From Rikenellaceae bacterium (GTDB lineage: Bacteria > Bacteroidota > Bacteroidia > Bacteroidales > UBA932), in NCBI GenBank assembly GCA_022771245.1, contig JALFCH010000091.1, positions 1-40,209 of the forward strand: a DNA stretch of 40,209 nt, read 5' to 3'. The position numbers and the translations under genes are program-made. Shown here piece after piece: positions 18,029-27,107 of this stretch (position 1 is its first letter; each line of letters starts with the position of its first letter). The notes below the pieces were generated by a model that was not told where the DNA came from, did no database searches, and worked only from the letters and a program-made list of their open reading frames with translations.

Positions 18029-20482
18029 ATGGAAGAACTCAACAAGAATACACAGAACTTCACCTCAAGCCAGGAGAACGATGAGGTTCAGTTCTCGATT
18101 TCAGATATTCTGTCAATTTTTGTACAGCACAAATGGTGGATGGTTGCCGGAGTGGCAATCTGCCTTGCGGCTGCCTGCTTCTACCTTTACAAGACTCCGT
18201 CAACCTATGTACGCAGTGCGAAACTCATAGTCGATGAGAGTCAGCAGGATGCGGCAGTGAGAAACCTTTCCTCCTTTTCCGGTGGCGGAATGCGTCTGAG
18301 GAACACCGTAGCCGTGGAGAACGAAATGGAGGCTTTCACCTCTCCGGACCTTATGAAAATGGTGGTGGAAAGGAACAATCTCCAGACTTCTTACACGGAA
18401 CACCAGTTCCTCAGGTCAGTTGAACTCTATGCCAACTGTCCATTCGAGATGGTACTTGCCGGTGACAATCCTACAGGTTCCTTCTCTTTCCTTGTGAAGA
18501 AAGTATCAGACAACAGTTTCGAACTGAGCAAGTTCAGGGTCGGGCAGGACAAACTTGACGGTTCTGTCACCGGTCGTCTCAACGACACCATCTCCACCCC
18601 TGCAGGAAGGCTTGTACTCGTTCCGACGCTGGGGCTTGACAACTGGAAGAACGATATCACCATCTCTTGGGTGAATTCTATGGCTAAGGCCAAGGCTCTG
18701 ACATCCAGACTTTCCGCAGACATCTCCAGCAAGGAATCCACAGTGGTGGTGCTCAGCTACAACGATAAATTTCCTTCACGTGCCGAAAACATACTCTCAT
18801 CACTCATCGATGTTTACAATGAGGTCTGGCTCTATGAGAAAAACCGTGCGGCCAGAAACACCAGCACATTCATCACGGAGCGTCTTGCAATCATCGAGAA
18901 TGAACTCGGCGGCATAGAAGGACAGCTCAAGAATTTCAAATCCGCCAACAATTTCACCGATATCAGGGCTGTGGCACAGCAGTATCTGGAAGAGTCATCC
19001 ACCTATGCCGGTAAACTTTTCGAGGTCAACAATCAGCTTTCAATTGCAGGATTCATAAAGGACTATCTCAACGACCCCGCACATCAAACCGACCTCATAC
19101 CTTCCAATCTCGGACTGATGGGCAACAGTGTGGACGGTCAGATTACCGAATACAACAAACTCATTCTTCAGAGAGACCGCTACAAGAACGTCGGAAGTTC
19201 CAACCCTCTCGTAGCTGACGTGAATGCCGCCATAGTTTCTCTGCGCAGCGCAATCCTCCGTTCAATTGACAATCTGATTGCGACTCTTTCCCTCGAAGCC
19301 TCCAGCCTCAAGCAGCAGGAAGACCAGATTCTCCGCCGCATTTCTTCAAGTTCCGGTCAGGAGTATGAACTGCTCTCTATGCAGCGTCAGCAGAAAGTGA
19401 AGGAGAGTCTCTACATCTTCCTTCTTCAGAAGAGGGAGGAGAACGAAATTACGGCACTCGTCAATGTCGGCAACACAAGAGTCATTATGCGTCCGAACGG
19501 TTCCCCTTCCCCAGTGTCGCCTAAGAGGTCTATGATTCTTCTGATTGCTATCGTGCTCGGTATCGGAATACCGTTCGCCTGGTTCTTCCTCCGTATCTTC
19601 CTTGATATGACAGTGAAGACAAGGGCTGACCTTTCCCGGCTCAGGGTGCCATTCCTCGCCGAGGTTCCGTTCTCCAAGATTGTCAAGAAAAAGTTCGGGT
19701 TCGTTTCCAAGAAGAAGAATGAGACAGAATCCTGCAAGATTCTCGTCAAACCTGGCAAGAGGGATATGATGAACGAGGCCTACAGGGTGCTCAGAACCAA
19801 CCTCGACCTTATGATGGGCAAAAAGGGAAGCAAGGTTGTGATGCTTACTTCTTTCAATCCGAGTGCAGGTAAGACCTTCACTTGTATCAATGTTGCCGCT
19901 TCGATGGCAATCAAGCCTTCCAAAGTGATAATGATTGACCTCGACCTGAGGAAGGGTTCTCTCGGGAAGAGCCTCAATATTGATGCTCAAGTCGGCATTT
20001 CATCCTATCTCAACGGGGACATTGACAGCATAGATTCAGTCATCACCGAGGTATCCAAAAATCTCTACTGTATACCTGTAGGGGTTCTTCCTCCTAACCC
20101 GACCGAACTCCTGCTTTCTGATCGCCTTCCTCAGTTGCTTGATTCACTCAAGAATACATACGACTATATCTTCATTGACTGTCCTCCTATCGAGATTGTG
20201 GCAGACTCTTCTATTGTCACTCAGTATACAGATGTAACTATCTTCGTGACAAGGGCAGGTCTGCTTGACAAGAGGGTACTTCCAAAAATCAACGAACTTT
20301 ACGATCAAAATCGTTTCAACCATATGTGCTTCATACTCAATGGCGTAGAAATGGCATACAAGCCTTACGCAAAGTCCGGTAACGGTTATGGCTATGGTTA
20401 TGGCTATGGTTACGGTTACGGGTACGGCTATGGTTACGGATACGGCAATTCTGATGAAGATTCAGGAAAACAAAAGAAATAG
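18029..20482 (+). CDS. Polysaccharide biosynthesis tyrosine autokinase (Wzc-like) with C-terminal (GY)10 tail
   Basis: Wzz-like N-terminus, KVVMLTSFNPSAGKTFTCINVAASMA (Walker A), VIMIDLDLRKG, YDYIFIDCPPIEIVAD; Tyr-rich C-terminus. Confidence 0.92.
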   Translation: MEELNKNTQNFTSSQENDEVQFSISDILSIFVQHKWWMVAGVAICLAAACFYLYKTPSTYVRSAKLIVDESQQDAAVRNLSSFSGGGMRLRNTVAVENEMEAFTSPDLMKMVVERNNLQTSYTEHQFLRSVELYANCPFEMVLAGDNPTGSFSFLVKKVSDNSFELSKFRVGQDKLDGSVTGRLNDTISTPAGRLVLVPTLGLDNWKNDITISWVNSMAKAKALTSRLSADISSKESTVVVLSYNDKFPSRAENILSSLIDVYNEVWLYEKNRAARNTSTFITERLAIIENELGGIEGQLKNFKSANNFTDIRAVAQQYLEESSTYAGKLFEVNNQLSIAGFIKDYLNDPAHQTDLIPSNLGLMGNSVDGQITEYNKLILQRDRYKNVGSSNPLVADVNAAIVSLRSAILRSIDNLIATLSLEASSLKQQEDQILRRISSSSGQEYELLSMQRQQKVKESLYIFLLQKREENEITALVNVGNTRVIMRPNGSPSPVSPKRSMILLIAIVLGIGIPFAWFFLRIFLDMTVKTRADLSRLRVPFLAEVPFSKIVKKKFGFVSKKKNETESCKILVKPGKRDMMNEAYRVLRTNLDLMMGKKGSKVVMLTSFNPSAGKTFTCINVAASMAIKPSKVIMIDLDLRKGSLGKSLNIDAQVGISSYLNGDIDSIDSVITEVSKNLYCIPVGVLPPNPTELLLSDRLPQLLDSLKNTYDYIFIDCPPIEIVADSSIVTQYTDVTIFVTRAGLLDKRVLPKINELYDQNRFNHMCFILNGVEMAYKPYAKSGNGYGYGYGYGYGYGYGYGYGYGNSDEDSGKQKK
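20384..20443 (+). repeat. 6-bp tandem coding repeat encoding (Gly-Tyr)10
   Basis: GGN TAY x10 in frame within the kinase C-terminus. Confidence 0.95.
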
Positions 20483-20485
20483 CAA

Positions 20486-21199
20486 ATGTTTGATTTTCTG
20501 AAAAAGCGTTATTCATTGGCGGAGTCTGGTGTTTTGTCAGGCTCCGTCGATGCTCATTCCCATATCCTCTTCGGAGTGGATGACGGAGCAAGTCACAGGG
20601 AGGATGCCCTTGCTATGCTTGAATACGAAGAAACTCTCGGAGTGAGGGAAGTGTGGTGCACACCTCATATTATGGAGGACGTACCTAATACGACTGAAGA
20701 ATTGCAGAAGCGTTTTGAATTGCTTAAGTCTCTCTATAAGGGAAATATCCAGTTGCATCTGGCTGCTGAGTATATGTTGGATACACTTTTTCTGGACCGG
20801 CTCAAGAAGAGGGATCTTCTGTTGCACAGGGATGGTTGGCTGCTGATAGAGACCTCCGCCAATAATCCCCCCTTGAACCTTTTTTCATCCCTCTCGCTGT
20901 TGAGAATGACCGGAATCACCCCCATATTGGCACACCCTGAACGCTACCGCTATCTCCAGAAAACTGATTATCAGAAACTGATTGCAGACGGAGTGAAACT
21001 TCAGCTGAATCTTTCGTCCCTGACCGGTTATTATGGCCTGACAGCCAAGGACAAGGCAGAATGGCTGCTTGAAAATGATATGTACGCCACTTTCGGATCT
21101 GACTGCCACAGGGTCAAGGGAATCAAAGAACAATATGGGAGAAAGGCCCTGACAAGTGCAACGATAGAAAAGTTATCGCTACTTGCAAGGTGTCAATAG
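20486..21199 (+). CDS. CpsB/CapC-type PHP tyrosine-protein phosphatase
   Basis: DAHSHILFGVDDGASHREDALAML, VWCTPHIMEDVPNT, ILAHPERYRYL, FGSDCHRVKG. Confidence 0.88.
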   Translation: MFDFLKKRYSLAESGVLSGSVDAHSHILFGVDDGASHREDALAMLEYEETLGVREVWCTPHIMEDVPNTTEELQKRFELLKSLYKGNIQLHLAAEYMLDTLFLDRLKKRDLLLHRDGWLLIETSANNPPLNLFSSLSLLRMTGITPILAHPERYRYLQKTDYQKLIADGVKLQLNLSSLTGYYGLTAKDKAEWLLENDMYATFGSDCHRVKGIKEQYGRKALTSATIEKLSLLARCQ

Positions 21200-21245
21200 T
21201 CTCTCATTATAAGGTAATAAAACATTTTAGTTTTGGAATTGATAC

Positions 21246-21265
21246 AATTTCGCATAGGCGGAATT
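21246..21265 (+). promoter_or_regulatory. Leader hairpin AATTTCGC-ATAG-GCGGAATT adjacent to the ribosome-binding site
   Basis: 8-bp stem (one G-U in RNA), tetraloop, followed by TGAGGAGG and ATG 21279. Confidence 0.45.
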
Positions 21266-21278
21266 TGAGGAGGTTACA

Positions 21279-22478
21279 ATGCCGAATATTTCACAGAGGG
21301 CTTGCGATATGCCTTCATCACCAATCAGGAAACTTTTTCCTCTTGCCGAAAAGGCAATGCAGAGGGGAATCAAAATCTACAGGCTCAATATTGGACAGCC
21401 GGACATCGAAACACCCCGGGAGGGTCTTGATGCCTTGCGCAATATAGACAGGAAAGTTCTTGAATACAGTCCCAGCGACGGATTCCGTTCCTTAAGGGAG
21501 AAACTTGTCGCATATTACGACCAGTATCAAATCAAAGTCACGGCGGATGAGATTATCATCACCACAGGAGGCAGCGAGGCAGTGCTCTTTGCCTTTATGG
21601 CCTGTCTGAATCCCGGTGATGAAATCATTGTGCCTGAGCCAGCCTATGCCAACTATATGGCTTTTGCAGTGTCCGCAGGTGCAGTTATCAAGCCGGTGGT
21701 ATCGACAATTGAAGAGGGATTCGCGCTTCCTCATATTGAAGACATTGAAAAACTCATTACGCCCAAGACCAAGGGCATACTTATCTGCAATCCGAACAAT
21801 CCGAGCGGTTATCTTTACACCCGCAAAGAGATGAATCAGATTCGGGACCTTGTGCTCAAACACGACCTGTTCCTTTTCTCGGACGAAGTTTACAGGGAAT
21901 TCATCTACACCGGTTCCCCATACATTTCAGCCTTCCATCTGCAGGGAATAGAAGACCACGTGGTTCTGATTGATTCCGTATCAAAGAGATATAGTGAATG
22001 CGGCATAAGGATAGGAGCACTCTTGACAAAGAACCGGGAGGTGCACGATTCCGTGATGAAGTTCTGTCAGGCGCGTCTTTCACCCCCTCTCATAGGTCAG
22101 ATAGTGGCAGAAGCATCTTTGGATGCGTCCAGGGAATATTCTATGCGTACTTATGAAGAGTATATTGAGAGACGCAACTGTCTCGTGGATATGCTCAATA
22201 AGATTGACGGCGTGTATTCCCCAATTCCTATGGGGGCATTCTACACGGTTGCCCGTCTGCCGATTGACGATTCCGACCGTTTCTGTGCCTGGCTGCTTGA
22301 GGAGTTCAGCTATGAAGGGCAGACTGTGATGCTGGCTCCTGCCTCAGGTTTCTATACGGACGGCAACAGGGGCAGGAATGAGGTCCGCATCTCTTATACT
22401 CTATGTAAGGATGAATTGAAAAAGGCTTTGAAAGTGCTTGAAGAAGCATTGAAAGTATATCCGGGGAGGGTAATCTGA
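21279..22478 (+). CDS. PLP-dependent aminotransferase (aspartate aminotransferase-like, class I/II)
   Basis: MPNISQRACDMPSSPIRKLFPLAEKA, LNIGQPDIETP, ICNPNNPSGYLYTRKEM, DSVSKRYSECGIRIGALL. Confidence 0.92.
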   Translation: MPNISQRACDMPSSPIRKLFPLAEKAMQRGIKIYRLNIGQPDIETPREGLDALRNIDRKVLEYSPSDGFRSLREKLVAYYDQYQIKVTADEIIITTGGSEAVLFAFMACLNPGDEIIVPEPAYANYMAFAVSAGAVIKPVVSTIEEGFALPHIEDIEKLITPKTKGILICNPNNPSGYLYTRKEMNQIRDLVLKHDLFLFSDEVYREFIYTGSPYISAFHLQGIEDHVVLIDSVSKRYSECGIRIGALLTKNREVHDSVMKFCQARLSPPLIGQIVAEASLDASREYSMRTYEEYIERRNCLVDMLNKIDGVYSPIPMGAFYTVARLPIDDSDRFCAWLLEEFSYEGQTVMLAPASGFYTDGNRGRNEVRISYTLCKDELKKALKVLEEALKVYPGRVI

Positions 22479-22490
22479 TTTGTCAATCTG

Positions 22491-24137
22491 ATGAAAAAGT
22501 ATCTGAAATGGTTTATTGGTGAGGTGGCAGGATTCAGGTGGACCTATATTGCAGTCCTTCTGTTTCAGCTTGTCGCGGTGGCCATTTCGCTTGTCTATGT
22601 GTGGCTGAGCAAGGAACTGGTGGACACTGCCGTGGACCATTTCAACGGGGCTTTTTCAGAAAAACGGCTTGTTGTTCTGGCTGTCTTGTTTGCTGTAGTC
22701 ACGTTTTCCCGCCCTCTGATTGCATCCCTCAAATCCTATCTGCAGTCCAAGATGAGCGTGGCTATGACCAATTCGCTCAGACAGAGATTGTTCGATGATA
22801 TGCTTTCGGTCAGCGGGGATGTGGGCAGAAAATATCATTCCGGTGATATGATCAACAGGATGGAGTCCGATGTGTCCTCAGTCACGACGGCGTTTTGCTC
22901 TGCAGTTCCCAATCTGTTCTGGGCAGGCTGTCAGTTCGCGGCAGCATTTGCCTGTGTCCTGTATGTCAATGTGAGTCTGGCTTTGATTCTCGTATTCGTG
23001 TTGCCTTTTGCGGTACCTGCCGGAAAATTCATTATGAAGAGAGTGAGGAATCTTACCCTGCACATCAAGAGTAGCGATTCCAAGATTCAGTCCCATATTC
23101 AGGAGTCCATCCAGCATCTGACGCTGATACGTACCTTGGAATACACAGCCGGCAGTTCAGAAATGCTGGGCGAGTTGCAGGACGAGAATTATTCACGCAA
23201 TCTCAAGCGTATCAGTTTCAGCATTCTTGCCCGGATTCTTATGTCTTTGGCATTTAATGCCGGATATATGATTGCCTTTCTGTGGGGTGTGAAAGGGATT
23301 GCGACGGGAGCCGTAACTTATGGTCTTATGACTGCCATTCTGCAATTGGTTGGACAGCTTCAAAGACCTCTGCTGCAGGCAAGTGACAACCTGCCGAGCC
23401 TGCTTCACAGCACAGCATCCATCGACAGGCTGGTGGAAATGGAAGAGCTGCCTAAGGAAGACATAGGGAATTCTCTTCAGCTCCGAAGTCCTGCTGGAGT
23501 AAGGGTGAAGGATTTGTCTTTCCGCTATCCGGATGGAGAAGACCAGGTCATTGAGCACCTGTCATTCGATTTCAAGCCGGGAAGCCGCGTGGCGATAACC
23601 GGAAGGACGGGAATTGGCAAGACCACCCTCTTGAAACTGATGCTGGCATTGTCCAAACCTTGTTCTGGAAGCATTGAGTTGTATTCGGAAGGAGAATCCT
23701 TTCCCGCCACTCCTGAGACCCGTTGCAATTTTGCATACGTGCCTCAGGGCAACACCCTCTTCAGCGGTACGGTCCGGGACAATCTGCTGATGGGGGACAG
23801 AAATGCAGACGAAAGGAGGATGCGTGAGGCTTTGCACATTGCTGCCGCCGATTTCGTTTTTGACCTGCCTGATGGCCTGGACACCATCTGTTCGGAGGCC
23901 GGGGGAGGACTCTCTGAGGGACAGGCTCAGCGTATAGCCGTGGCCAGAGGTCTGCTTCGTTCCGGAAGCATATTGCTGCTGGATGAATTCAGTTCCGCCC
24001 TTGATCCGGGTACAGAGGAGCAGATGCTTGAACGACTCACTGCAAAAGAGGGGCTATGTGGTGGCAAGACAATGATTTTCATTACACATCGGGAGTCCAT
24101 ACTGAACTTTTGTGATTCAGAACTGAATCTGGGTTGA
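22491..24137 (+). CDS. ABC exporter, fused permease and ATPase
   Basis: TM domain, GRTGIGKTTLLKLML Walker A, AGGGLSEGQAQRIAVARGLLRSGSILLLDEFSSALD. Confidence 0.92.
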   Translation: MKKYLKWFIGEVAGFRWTYIAVLLFQLVAVAISLVYVWLSKELVDTAVDHFNGAFSEKRLVVLAVLFAVVTFSRPLIASLKSYLQSKMSVAMTNSLRQRLFDDMLSVSGDVGRKYHSGDMINRMESDVSSVTTAFCSAVPNLFWAGCQFAAAFACVLYVNVSLALILVFVLPFAVPAGKFIMKRVRNLTLHIKSSDSKIQSHIQESIQHLTLIRTLEYTAGSSEMLGELQDENYSRNLKRISFSILARILMSLAFNAGYMIAFLWGVKGIATGAVTYGLMTAILQLVGQLQRPLLQASDNLPSLLHSTASIDRLVEMEELPKEDIGNSLQLRSPAGVRVKDLSFRYPDGEDQVIEHLSFDFKPGSRVAITGRTGIGKTTLLKLMLALSKPCSGSIELYSEGESFPATPETRCNFAYVPQGNTLFSGTVRDNLLMGDRNADERRMREALHIAAADFVFDLPDGLDTICSEAGGGLSEGQAQRIAVARGLLRSGSILLLDEFSSALDPGTEEQMLERLTAKEGLCGGKTMIFITHRESILNFCDSELNLG

Positions 24138-24154
24138 GTCCCGACTGCATCCCC

Positions 24155-27097
24155 TCAATTCAGTTTCATTACTGCCTTTCCGACTTTTCCATCCACAACC
24201 ACAACCAGGTCCGATTCAACTCTTACGTGGCGCAGGAAATGGCTTTCATAAATTGCCGGCATTGAGTCAAAACTTTCAGTATCACATATTTCGCCCGCTC
24301 TGGCAAATTCATTGACATTGACGTAGCCTGCATTGGCAGAAGTCATATTCTGGAAAAAATGCGTGCCCTGGCTCGGCTCCACCCTGAAATCATCGAGGGA
24401 ACATTCCACAATCACCTTTGCTTCCGAGATGTCGCTCCATTTGACGGGCACTCCCAGACTATCTACGCTCGAACCCCAACGGCCATAGCCTATCAGTATG
24501 TAATTGCACCGTTCCTTTCTCATTTTCGCATTCAGGGCTGTGAGTTCAGCAGCCATCTCCCTTGTGCGCATCTTGTCGAAATGCTCCTTGCGGAGATATA
24601 TGATATCCCTGATTCCCGGTATGGTACCCGGACCGATTGCACATTCCGACCTGAGGAATGCTCCTTCTTCCTCCACACGGCTCCAATCCACTTCACTGTA
24701 CATCCCGTCAATGGATATAGGCCTGATTTGCAAGATATTGAATGTGGCAGGATTATCCGCAGGTTCAGCTGCAAATTCCATTTCTATGTCGCAGTTCACC
24801 TCGGATTTCAGTATCTCCAGCAGGTTGTCTATGATATCTGCAAGAGGAAAACTGCGGTATTTGAGGATTCTGGCAAAAGTCACATATTTCGGACCGGCAG
24901 GCGCAGTTGAATCCACCATCCTCATATTTTCCATATCGTAGGTCGAAGCGACATATTTCAGAGAGGAAAATTTGCCGCAGTCTCCGATGGGAATCCGTTC
25001 AAGATTCACGGCATCATCCACGCTGGTTTTGAATGTCTCAGGCTTGAGGTTCAATGCAAGCATAGATGACTGAGTCTGTGTGATTGCAAGTTCAGGTGTT
25101 GAAGTCTGGAGTATATTGCGGGGATATTTAGGGGAAAATCTCAGCACCATATCCCCGTCCACAACGGCTTTACCCAGTCCGTATGCAAGTTTAACTATTC
25201 CGTCCTCAGGCTTTTCGTTGCCCACAGGATAGAAATTGACGGATCTGGCCACTCCTGATGCAGTCGGGAACCAATATCCCTGTTCCTCCTTTCCGCAAAT
25301 CTCCTGAATGACCACCGCCATTTTCTCCTCAGAAATCACATTTGCCGTAGAAAGAACGTAACCTCTTGAAGATGAGAAATATATGGATGCATATACGGAT
25401 TTTATAGCCTTGCTCAACAAGCGCAATTGCTGGTCTTCATTTTCCGTGTGGGGAATCATATAGGTGGAATACACTCCTGCAAAAGGCTGGTAATAGGAGT
25501 CTTCCAACTTGGACGAGGACCTGATTGCAAGAGGCTTGTGCACGGTGCGGATGAAAACTCTCAGAGATTCCGTCAATTCTGCTGGCAAGGTGGATGCCAC
25601 AAATTCGGAGAGTATTTCAGAATCGCTTATGTCAGAGCTGATTACATACTGAAGCCCGTTCTCCACAATGAAGCGGTCGAACCAGTCTGTGGTTATGACA
25701 ATGGTGCGTGGCACTGTGATGCGCACGTCCTCCCATTTGTCATAGAGGTCGTATTTGTGAAGTATATGGTTCAAAAAGGCCAATCCCCGTGCCTTTCCTC
25801 CCAAAGATCCGTCTCCGAGCCGGGCAAAACGTATGGTGTCGTTGTAGTTCTCATTGTCGAACTTTGCAATCACTCCCGTTCCCTGGTTTTCGCGGTAGTC
25901 GTGAATCATCCTGTAATTGTTCACCCTTATACTTTCCACATCGTTGAATTCATCTGTGGAGAGTTGGCGGAAATGGTCTGCAAGGGAGAAGAAACCTCGT
26001 GCATAGAGCCATCTGGAGATGTAGTTCCTTTCGCAAAGGTCAATCAGGGCCTTGTCGGGGATGGTTTTCATTATCTCCTCGAAATCCTTGAGGTCGCGTC
26101 CCCGAGCTATGATTGCTCCCGTTTCAGGGTCAGGCACTACGAAATCGCCGAATCCGAAACGTTCCCCTATATATTCGCTCAGTTCGTGAGTCAGCGTTTT
26201 GGAGGTCTTGAGTATGAATCCGGCTCCCAGTTCTTCTGCTCTTTCCCTCATACTTTCCTGCGAGGACTGCATCAGGAAGGGCAGGGTGGGGTCTTCTGAA
26301 TGGACCAGTTGGCAGAGTTTGAGGCCGGCATCGTATTTTTCCTTGTCTGGCCTTTCTCCGTGGTGGATGACGAAACCTATGTCTGAAATCACTCCCAACA
26401 GATGGTCCGAATAACGGCGGTAGAGTTCAAGGGCATCGTCGTAGCAGGTTGCAAGCAGGATTTTGGGCCTGGATCTCTTGCGTTGGATCTGCTGCTCTTC
26501 GTTGAGCGTGTCCCTGATGGCAGCATTGTTCTGCTGTAGTACAAGTTTGTAGAGTATAGGGAGATAAGTGGAATAGTATCTCACCGAGTCTTCGATCAGA
26601 AGTATGGCCCGGGCCCCCATCTCAAGTATGTCGTGGTCGGCATTAAGGCTGTCTTCCAGGAGCTTGATGATGGCGATTATGACATCCGTATTGTTGTCCC
26701 AGCAGAAGACATAATCTATGAGTGAGGCCTCCCTCTGACCGATTCTGCGGTAGATTTCTTTCGAAAACGAACAGAGCAGGACAATGGGCGTGGACGGTGA
26801 AATGGCCTTGGTCTGGGCGGCAAAGTCGAATACATCCACCTTGCCCAGGTTGTACATCGTGATGATGAGGTCGTAATTCTGCCCGGCTGAAAGTTTGACC
26901 AGCGCTTCCATCGGAGTCCCGGCCCTTTCTATGGAAGGAGGGTTACTGAGGTTAAGTTCGGAATATTCCTTAGTGATTTTGAATTCGATATGTCCGTCCT
27001 CTTCCAGTGAAAAACTGTCGTAACTGTTGCAGACCAGGAGAATTTTCCTGATTCGCCTCGACATCAGCCCCTCTGAGCCAGTCCTGTCTGTTGTCAT
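24155..27097 (-). CDS. PEP/pyruvate-binding (PPDK N-terminal ATP-grasp) protein with two N-terminal receiver-like domains
   Basis: LGGKARGLAFLN, PLAIRSSSKLEDSYYQPFAGVYSTYM, LAYGLGKAVVDGDMVLRFSP, FNILQIRPI; REC-like segments KILLVCNSYDSF... and PKILLATCYDDALELYRRYSDHLLGVISDIGF. Alternative start ATG at 27064. Confidence 0.8.
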   Translation of the reverse strand: MTTDRTGSEGLMSRRIRKILLVCNSYDSFSLEEDGHIEFKITKEYSELNLSNPPSIERAGTPMEALVKLSAGQNYDLIITMYNLGKVDVFDFAAQTKAISPSTPIVLLCSFSKEIYRRIGQREASLIDYVFCWDNNTDVIIAIIKLLEDSLNADHDILEMGARAILLIEDSVRYYSTYLPILYKLVLQQNNAAIRDTLNEEQQIQRKRSRPKILLATCYDDALELYRRYSDHLLGVISDIGFVIHHGERPDKEKYDAGLKLCQLVHSEDPTLPFLMQSSQESMRERAEELGAGFILKTSKTLTHELSEYIGERFGFGDFVVPDPETGAIIARGRDLKDFEEIMKTIPDKALIDLCERNYISRWLYARGFFSLADHFRQLSTDEFNDVESIRVNNYRMIHDYRENQGTGVIAKFDNENYNDTIRFARLGDGSLGGKARGLAFLNHILHKYDLYDKWEDVRITVPRTIVITTDWFDRFIVENGLQYVISSDISDSEILSEFVASTLPAELTESLRVFIRTVHKPLAIRSSSKLEDSYYQPFAGVYSTYMIPHTENEDQQLRLLSKAIKSVYASIYFSSSRGYVLSTANVISEEKMAVVIQEICGKEEQGYWFPTASGVARSVNFYPVGNEKPEDGIVKLAYGLGKAVVDGDMVLRFSPKYPRNILQTSTPELAITQTQSSMLALNLKPETFKTSVDDAVNLERIPIGDCGKFSSLKYVASTYDMENMRMVDSTAPAGPKYVTFARILKYRSFPLADIIDNLLEILKSEVNCDIEMEFAAEPADNPATFNILQIRPISIDGMYSEVDWSRVEEEGAFLRSECAIGPGTIPGIRDIIYLRKEHFDKMRTREMAAELTALNAKMRKERCNYILIGYGRWGSSVDSLGVPVKWSDISEAKVIVECSLDDFRVEPSQGTHFFQNMTSANAGYVNVNEFARAGEICDTESFDSMPAIYESHFLRHVRVESDLVVVVDGKVGKAVMKLN

Positions 27098-27107
27098 AAA
27101 TGTTCAA

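Noticed and set aside
25427-26299. 290-aa plus-strand ORF (and 24359..24910, 24504..24941) antisense to the REC/ATP-grasp gene
   Set aside because: Minus-strand protein is well supported across the whole span; these are codon-bias shadow ORFs.
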